From the NCBI GenBank assembly GCA_963920705.1, contig OY987239.1:9453504-9517503 (forward strand): a DNA stretch of 64,000 bases. Reading direction: 5' to 3'. Source of the DNA: Odiellus spinosus. Lineage: Eukaryota > Arthropoda > Arachnida > Opiliones > Phalangiidae. Of the stretch, positions 57,001-64,000 are shown one piece after another. The position numbers were made by a program, and so were the translations under genes. Under the pieces are notes generated by a model, which worked only from the letters and a program-made list of their open reading frames with translations, did not search any database and was not told where the DNA came from. Numbering within the stretch: the first letter of the stretch is position 1; each line of letters opens with the position of its first letter.

Positions 57001-60000
57001 ACTTACTATATTATATTGGCCACATTTCTAGGTAAGGCGATTTACATTCAATCGCTTCGGTTTATTCGAGTACTCTACCCAAAAGATCGTGAGAAATGAG
57101 TCTCTTATCACCGAAATATAGGTGAGAAACGATTGCCTAAACAATCGAAGACGTCACCATTGCACAAACGAGAGGGCTCCCCACAATTTTAAACGCTAAC
57201 GTAAACCACGCGTTGGTACAGTGCATCTGTGAGTACTGAATATGCAAATCTCGTTTATATAGGCCGAGAAGAGATATATTATTAAAGTTAAAAAATCAAA
57301 TGATAAGAAAATCATTCCAACTTTTTAATTACGGTGAATTAAGGTGAATATAATGGGATACTCATGATATGACATAATAGTCAAAATTAGACGGCTGAAG
57401 AGGGCTACCCTAGTAAAAGAACCCAATAAATGCAATTTTCCGTTAACGATAAAAAATGCCATTAAAAAAAACTTATCAACTGTTTAATAAAATCAATTTT
57501 TGTTTATCAATTTAAAGCCAATTAATAAAGCTCGGCTAGTTATATGTTTTACCCTTTTCGTCACCCATACAGGCATCTGTCTCTCTATTAACTCGAATTC
57601 GATGGATATTCATTATCATTCTACTGTTTAAGAAATAAAATTTTGTTTACCATTTTGAAGCAATTAATAAAGCTCGGCTAAGCTTATGATTTCACCCTTT
57701 TGTAACCCATTCAGGCGCCTTACTTTCTATTAACTCGAATTCGATGGATATTCCTTATCATTCTACTGTTTAAGAAATAAAATTTTTGATTATTCATTTT
57801 GAAGCAATTAGTAAAGCTCGGCTAAGCTTAAGATTTCACCCTTTTGTAACCCATTCAGGTACCTTACTTTCTATTACTTCGTATACTTAATCAACATTTC
57901 ATTATTGAAATCTGTGTTTAACTAGAGATACTCTTGTACCTGATCGAAGTCTTATCAAATTTTTTCAAAAGTACCTTTGTCTGTATTAATTCGAATTCAG
58001 TGGACGGTGGGAAGAGGGAAACGACGACGACGACGACGACGACGCTTTCAGTTATCAAGCGCCGCGGGTCCATTGGAAAAAGCATTACGGTTTCTGATGA
58101 AATTCGAGTTCAGATAAAGGGATAAACACGAACGTGTTTATCCTAATAAACACGAACGTGTTTATCCTAATACGCCAGAGGGCCAGAGTCCAGAGAGCTT
58201 CGGCTACTAGAGGGTAGTACCTCAGTAAAAAAACGTAAAGGAAACTCGTAGGGGAAGGGGGCGAATTTTTAAATCTTACATTCGCGCTCGAATACTGCGC
58301 AGTTTTAACTTTTTAAGCGCAAAATAAATGCAACCAACAATTTTCTTTCCAAACTTTTCGACATTTTCGTTCGGCTTATGAAATCTGCCACTTAACTGGG
58401 AATAAATGAGGCCGCTCGGTCTGAAATCAGGGGCCCCCTTTCTAAAAATTGGGGGGCCCTTCCAAATTTTACACGTAGGCACGACAAATTTACACGTAGG
58501 CACGTGCCTACGTGTGCCTACTGCTGGCGGCGCCACTGTCGAGGTCCGCGAGACCCCGACAGAGAGCTAACTCTACCGGCAGCGCCTATCCCCGCAGCCT
58601 GATATCCTCCCCCCCGCACTTATCGTAGAAAACAGCCAACCGCTTCCTGCGCACGTGACATGACGCGCGGCGTAGACCTCCGTAGGCTCCATCCGCTTGA
58701 GACTAGCGCGCGGACAAAGGTATAGCTCTTCCATATTCTTGTGTTGAATCTATTCTTGGTTGGACTAACAACTTGAATTTGGTTTGTGGGAAATAAAATT
58801 AGAAATAGTCTGGCAGTCTGTTACTACAAAAAGAAGGCGGCGCGGCTATGAGACAAGGGCCCTTTTCCGGCAAATCGACCAGGACTATATTTCGTTTAGT
58901 ACCGCTATACTTTAAGCCTTAGTACGGTTACCTCGAGGAATCTCTCTTCCCGAGAATTATCCCTGTAATAGCAAAGAAGATTTGGTTTGGCCAATAAATC
59001 CTCCAGAGAATCGATGAAGAAATTGTCGTCGACGATTTGTTGACTCGTGAAGTTACCACACCAGTTGAAAATTATAACCGTTACTCCCAAGAGCCAACAG
59101 GCTCGGACTAGCCTTAATGTCGCTTTCTTCGCGTCCGCTACGGCTGCCAATAGAAAAATTAGAATCACCAAATATTACGGGACAATTGAACTCGAGGGTA
59201 GCTTGTTAATTTTAGTATCTCGGACATAAATTCTAAATTAATTGATATAGAAGTTGTTGATTCATAAAGGAGTTTCAGGAGTATACGATTAAAAATAATT
59301 TCTGTCCCGTAAGGGGGCGCGACGCTTTTGAGAAGTCTAGTTTATTATTAGTTGTTAAATTTGCGATACTTAACAGTTGTTTAGAATATCAGCCGTGTGA
59401 GTCCAGAGGGACTCGGCGAACGAAGAAAAACGACTTTCACGACGCATCCTCTTTCTGAAGCCGATAAAAGAAGAAAAGGCGGATATCACGAGCATCGAAA
59501 GAGCCACCAAAACCCAAACCAGGTCACCGAGTCCCTGGATTGACAGTAATTCCGAAGCATCCCTCTGATTAGTTTCAACAGACGAATATATTACGAAGGA
59601 AACAATAAACGAAAACGGAGGTACGTGATGAAGACTCGGCGCATCCTCGTCCACATTATAGAAACGAAGCGTTGAATCGGTTATCTGCCCTCGACGAAAA
59701 GGAATGTATAAACTTGATTATTTGAGCGAGAGTGGGGCCAGGTTGCGGTAAAAGTTAGATGGAGGTCATAAGTTACTCCAAGTTACTCTCACGTTGGATC
59801 CCCCGTTTAAATATGATTGTTTCATAATTAATCATTATCCTTATAGTCTACTTACGCCGTATTCAACACCCAAGTTATGTATTTCGTGCCTATCCGCCCG
59901 TTTTGCATTGCTGAAGTTTGAGAGACGTTTCCGTAATTCAAAATCGTTCATAGATACGAGTTTGACATTTTTTAAATTTTGGAAAATGAGCCAAGTCCAA

Positions 60001-61420
60001 AAAAATATGCGTTGGCTATGAATGGTGTATGGCCACTTGGTAAAAGCCCTCACAAACCCAAGCGTAAACTGAAAATTTTGCAATCGGATTGGAATACTTG
60101 TAATTACAATTAGAAGCCGATTAAACCCTCCTTTGATGTCTATTACTCCCGGCCCCCGGGTCTTATCTACCCCTCTCTGTATGGGTTCGTCTCAAAAATC
60201 GCGATTCGTACGCCTCCTAACGGTAGATATTTTCGGAGCGGGAATTCGTCTAGCAACCTTGGAGTTCGTCAACCAAACGTCGTCGTTTGTGGAGAGAGAG
60301 AGAGAATTTCCAATTTTGGGTAGACAGGGGGAAATGAAGTAGGACCCCTCCGATCTCGTAAAATTGGGAATTTTACCCATACAGAGAGGAGCGCTATATG
60401 GAACATTAGAGTAGTAGACTTCAAAGGAGGGTTTCATGGGCTCCCCAAAAAAACTGTTACACCATGAAGTATGGGTCTTTTAAATAATTAGTTAATTTCA
60501 TTTATATTTCATCATGGTCAATCATTTTAATATTAAGGACGTAGATTATGTTTTTGTCTTTCCATATGTCGGGTTTTTTGTTTGTTAGTTTGTAAATACA
60601 CTGGCCTTTATTAATTTAATGATATTATTAACAAATACAATCAGATATTATCATTTATAACAAGATACCAATTTAGTATATTCATTTCAATTTAAATTAG
60701 AATTTTACTCTTTGCTCCAATCTTTGCCATATGAAATTTTCCTATTTGGTTGATTTTTGTCAAACCAGAAGCCGATTAAACCCTCCTTTGAAGTCTATTA
60801 CTCCCGGGTCTTGTCTACCCCTCTCTGTATGGGTTAGTTTCAAAAAGCGCGATTCGTACGCCTCCTAACGGTAGATATTTTCGGAGCGGGAGTTCGTCCA
60901 GCGAATATCTCTAGCAGCCTCGGAGTTCGTCAACCAAACGTCGTCGTTTGTGGAGAGAGAGAATTTCCAATTTTTCGTAGACAGGGGGGTATGAAGTAGG
61001 ACCCCTCTGATCTCGTAAAATTGTGGATTTTACCCATACAGAGAGGAGCGCTATATGGAACATTAGAGTATTAGACTTCAAAGGAGGGTTTCATCTACTT
61101 CTGGTCAAACTAAAATGGAATTTTCCCTTTGATAATGTAGTGGAATTTTACAGTGCCAAGTGTGGCTAGTTTTGGTTACTTAGAGGGATTACTTTAATTC
61201 AAATCTCAACTCTAAATCTCTTCTGATTTTTCTTACAATTCAGAATGCTTCTCGAAGGGCTCTTATTCGCTTCAGCACGTACGATTATTGCTTTAGCTCA
61301 CCGGATGATTAGCGGTAATTCAAAATCAAGCGGTAACGGCAATCAGAAAAATTTTCTTACCTCTGGTAGACTGTAAGTGAAATTATAGGGGTTTGCCAAA
61401 GTAAATTTTTCATTTTCCAT
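54015..61420 (-). CDS. Divergent ionotropic receptor, copy U6 (mosaic, type A body)
   Basis: Exons 5'-3': 61361-61420 (candidate first exon), 59856-60068 (S1), 59375-59684 (TM1), 58932-59143 (TM2), 54611-54885 (S2) and 54015-54273 (TM3, stop). All exon peptides match U5, including VSGKATII in S2 and SDHHI at the end, so U5 and U6 come from one mosaic ancestor. The TM2-S2 intron carries a 3,066-bp hAT-like copy at the TCGAGGTC site. The type B extra exon (20245-20301 equivalent) is lost, as in U1 and U5. Confidence 0.75.
55473..58538 (+). mobile_element. Non-autonomous hAT-like element, 3,066 bp (U6 copy)
   Basis: TIRs as in U1. TCGAGGTC duplication at 55465-55472 and 58539-58546. It is 24 bp longer than U1 and U5 because the inverted motif GATAAACACG-AA-CGTGTTTATC is tandemly duplicated near 58121-58170. 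Contains the palindrome at 55684-55935, TAACC repeats near 56102-56572, the triplicated block near 57487-57917 and the subterminal palindrome at 58492-58515. Confidence 0.9.
55684..55935. repeat. Perfect inverted repeat, 120-bp arms (U6 hAT)
   Basis: Same structure as 6942-7193. Confidence 0.9.
60111..60437. mobile_element. MITE2a, right end truncated (U6)
   Basis: Same truncated form as 11345-11671. Confidence 0.75.
60766..61103. mobile_element. MITE2b, TSD GTCAAAC (U6)
   Basis: Same element and target as 12000-12337. Confidence 0.85.
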
Positions 61421-64000
61421 CTTGGTGTTGGATAGCTTCAAAGACGCCCTTGTTACGCGTTAATTCCGCCTGAAAGTTTTTTCAATATTTCAAAATATTA
61501 TTTAGTGCTGTAGCATTTACCAACTGGTCTAAAAAGGTTATATGCAGATTTTGTTGCCTTAATTGTTCTCATCTATTGGCCTTCCTTCGCAAAAAGTCTA
61601 CCAATCGCGTCGTTTTAACGATATAATATCATTTCCATTTTAGTTTTAAGGTTTGTAACTGCAACTCGCGCGCTTCGAGTTTAATTTAAAACCTCTCGTT
61701 TCAATTAAAACTCGAGAGAATTTGCATCGATTGCCATAATTGGCAATGAAGTTTAAAACTGGTAATTAAGTCGATGGTTCTTTTTTTTTTTATTTTCCGA
61801 GCGTCGCGGGTAAACTTACGCGTTTCCGTCTGACAGACAGATAGACGTATATAGCTCAACGATGCCCTCAATCGTGCTTTTTTTTTGCAATTAGATTTCT
61901 TTAAGATAGCGCTTGCAAATGAAACAAACTGAAAAATTTGCAACGAACCGAAAACTGAATTTTTCACTTTGACAGTTATGTAAAAATCTTAACCACTACT
62001 AATATCATTTCGAAAAATATAGAATATAATAATTGGATTATTATATTCTAGGAATATTGTCTCTCTATTCGCGACTGTTAAGACGTAATTATCTAGGAAA
62101 TATATAGTTTAATAGACGTCAGGAAAAATTGCCTTTTAAACTTGGCTAAAGGGAGACTGGATATGGAAAATCAAATTATCTCGGAAATGAGCCATAAGTA
62201 GAATTATTTTGGCCTTAATCGGGTCGTCAACGCCACGTTCGATGTCCATATATCGGTCAAGTTTCCTTATCAGCCTCCCTTTGTATTTTATTCAAATCCA
62301 TTTATACAGTCTAGGTCAAAATATCTGGTCGTAACAGACGTTATTAGTACTTAGCGCTCAATTTTGAAGTAAAGGTGACAAGAATTTGCATCTTTGGGCT
62401 CTATTCGGTGGAATGGGATAGTCTGTCAAATGAGATTTGGCCGAATAGAACAGGATCAATACACCATTTAACCATTACTTGGGGCGCTATAGCGGCATAG
62501 GGCGAAGTTTCACTTGGTGAAAATGGCAGGGAAAAAAACCTTCATGGGATAATACGCGCGCCTCACCAAGTGAACGTTTTTTGTTTTTTTTCGCCACTAG
62601 GAAACGTTTCGAGCGCGGGCATGCGCACAGTGGAAGAGCAAAGTATTGTATTATACTCAACAACCGTTGGGTGTTTCGTTTATTACAGCTTCCTCTTAGG
62701 GCTGAGATTGCAACCAATTAAATTCTTCCCGGAAATAACGTAAAACCCCTTCGTGGCAAGGGTTGTAAAGGTACAGATTAAGAAGACTCTGCCCAGTCAC
62801 GTGACTGTTTGGAATCCGGGCTTGAATTCCAAAGCGCGGCCATTTTAATTTCTACTGACAATTGGTTACCTAAGGTTGAGCAACCTTTAGCAATTTTAAA
62901 GCAGCTAGTGGTTGAGCAACTTTTAGGAGATTTTGAGCAGCGTTAGGGTGATTATAAACAACTATCGGCAACTCGAAAGTTTCTGAATACTTTTCAACAA
63001 GATTTAAGGCACATGATTGGCAATTTATCGTCGATTATTTGGCTTTCATTTGTCGACTAGGGTTGCGGTATTTTAGCGAAATAAATTTAGCTTTTCTGGT
63101 GAATTTTAGCCTCGCGATTGGTGCGTGACGTCAGTAAACGAGAACTTTACCTACTCAGATTTAGACTATAGGATAGTCGTCGCGTTACCGGCGCTTGAAG
63201 CCAAAAGGTAAAAGTTTAGAAAGTTATTATTTCCGCGTTTCTTAATAGCGAGCGATAAAAGCCGTTAATGATTTGAAACACGATATTATATAACGGGAAA
63301 TTGTCGTCATTTCAAAATACGAGCTTGATTAAATCGCCTATAATAGGGTATTCATTTTTATTGCCGGCCATTTAAAACTCATTTCGTTTTTGGAGAATGT
63401 TTGCTGATTTTTCGACGGCTATAGTTTTGTCCCTTATATTCTAGCGAGGGGGTGGGATTTCCGCCGTGATTGTGTCTCTCTCTCTCTCGTCATACTTTAC
63501 CCAATCAGAATGCTTAGTACCAAAACGTCACCTCCTAACAGATTCATGCAATACGAGTTACCCCTTTGGTGCCCCTCCCCTGAAAGTTCCTCTTCTATCC
63601 AATATTGTCTATCAAGTTTCTACGAAGAAATTACTCGTATTCAAACGTATAACGATGGATAAGAAACATTCGCGTTTCCAGAATTAGTCTAAAATATAAG
63701 AAAAATATTTCAAAATTGACTTTTAATTCGATGAATATAAATAAAACGACGAAACTAAGATTTTAAATCATCTTTTTAATCGTTAATTTTCACGAAAATA
63801 AATTTTGAATGTTTTTTATCCGAACGTATAACGCGGATAATATTCTAAGATAAGGCCATTTTTGGATAAAAACGGATATGGATTAGGTTATTTTACTTTA
63901 CCTTCGAATAAGTTAACTCGAATGAAAAATAGTCTATTTTTAATCAAACGGATAATATACATCAAAATTTACTAGATTTTATCCAATTAATAAAAATTAT
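61421..64000. other. U6 spacer, chimeric, runs off the window
   Basis: Follows the U1/U5-type spacer to about 62360, then the U0-type spacer from about 62400 to the end; 62400-64000 matches about 381-1981. Contains the E-box palindrome at 62794-62807. No supported gene. Confidence 0.7.

Overview
This window reads as arthropod, most likely insect, nuclear DNA. It is AT-rich, has intron-exon structure with GT/AG junctions, carries several kinds of DNA transposon, and has short TTAGG-type (CCTAA) telomere-like tracts. No operon, rRNA, tRNA or CRISPR structure was seen. I cannot name the species.

The core is a head-to-tail tandem array of six copies (U1-U6) of one minus-strand, multi-exon gene. 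It encodes the ion-channel half of a divergent chemosensory ionotropic receptor (IR, ionotropic glutamate receptor superfamily). Five exons per copy join in phase and stay open in every copy: S1 end, TM1 plus pore start, TM2, S2, and TM3 plus C-terminus. A candidate first exon (starting MENEKFT) lies about 1.3-1.5 kb upstream of the S1 exon in every copy. A further candidate exon is present only in U2-U4. I found no amino-terminal (ATD) domain or signal peptide, so the product is either a short IR of about 440-460 residues or a 5'-truncated family. Final exons (TM3) lie at 5275 (U1, duplicated at 3235), 16575 (U2), 24938 (U3), 31126 (U4), 39640 (U5) and 54015 (U6). The gene copies are separated by 1-3 kb spacers with no convincing gene.

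The copies fall into two types. Type A (U1, U5, U6) carries a roughly 3.04-3.07 kb non-autonomous hAT-like element in the TM2-S2 intron, flanked by the 8-bp target duplication TCGAGGTC. Type B (U2-U4) has the empty site. A fourth full-length copy of the element lies in inverted orientation between U5 and U6 (50407-53472) with its own target duplication, GTCCTGGA. The element holds a perfect 120-bp-arm palindrome, degenerate TAACC repeats, a triplicated ~143-bp block, an (ACG)n run and palindromic subterminal motifs. U1 also carries a 2,040-bp tandem duplication of the last two exons plus part of the hAT element, with its breakpoint at the palindrome centre. Two short TIR elements with 7-bp target duplications are spread through the array. 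One of them inserted independently in type A and type B copies about 50 bp apart.

The array is mosaic. U5 and U6 have a type-B-like 3' end joined to a type-A body. The U3-U4 spacer has lost about 2.2 kb. The spacer after U6 switches near 62.36-62.40 kb to the sequence found at the left end of the window, so the array continues beyond both ends. The picture is recent expansion and reshuffling by unequal exchange, gene conversion and transposition. Exon boundaries come from reading splice signals and phase by eye; no homology search or transcript data were available.
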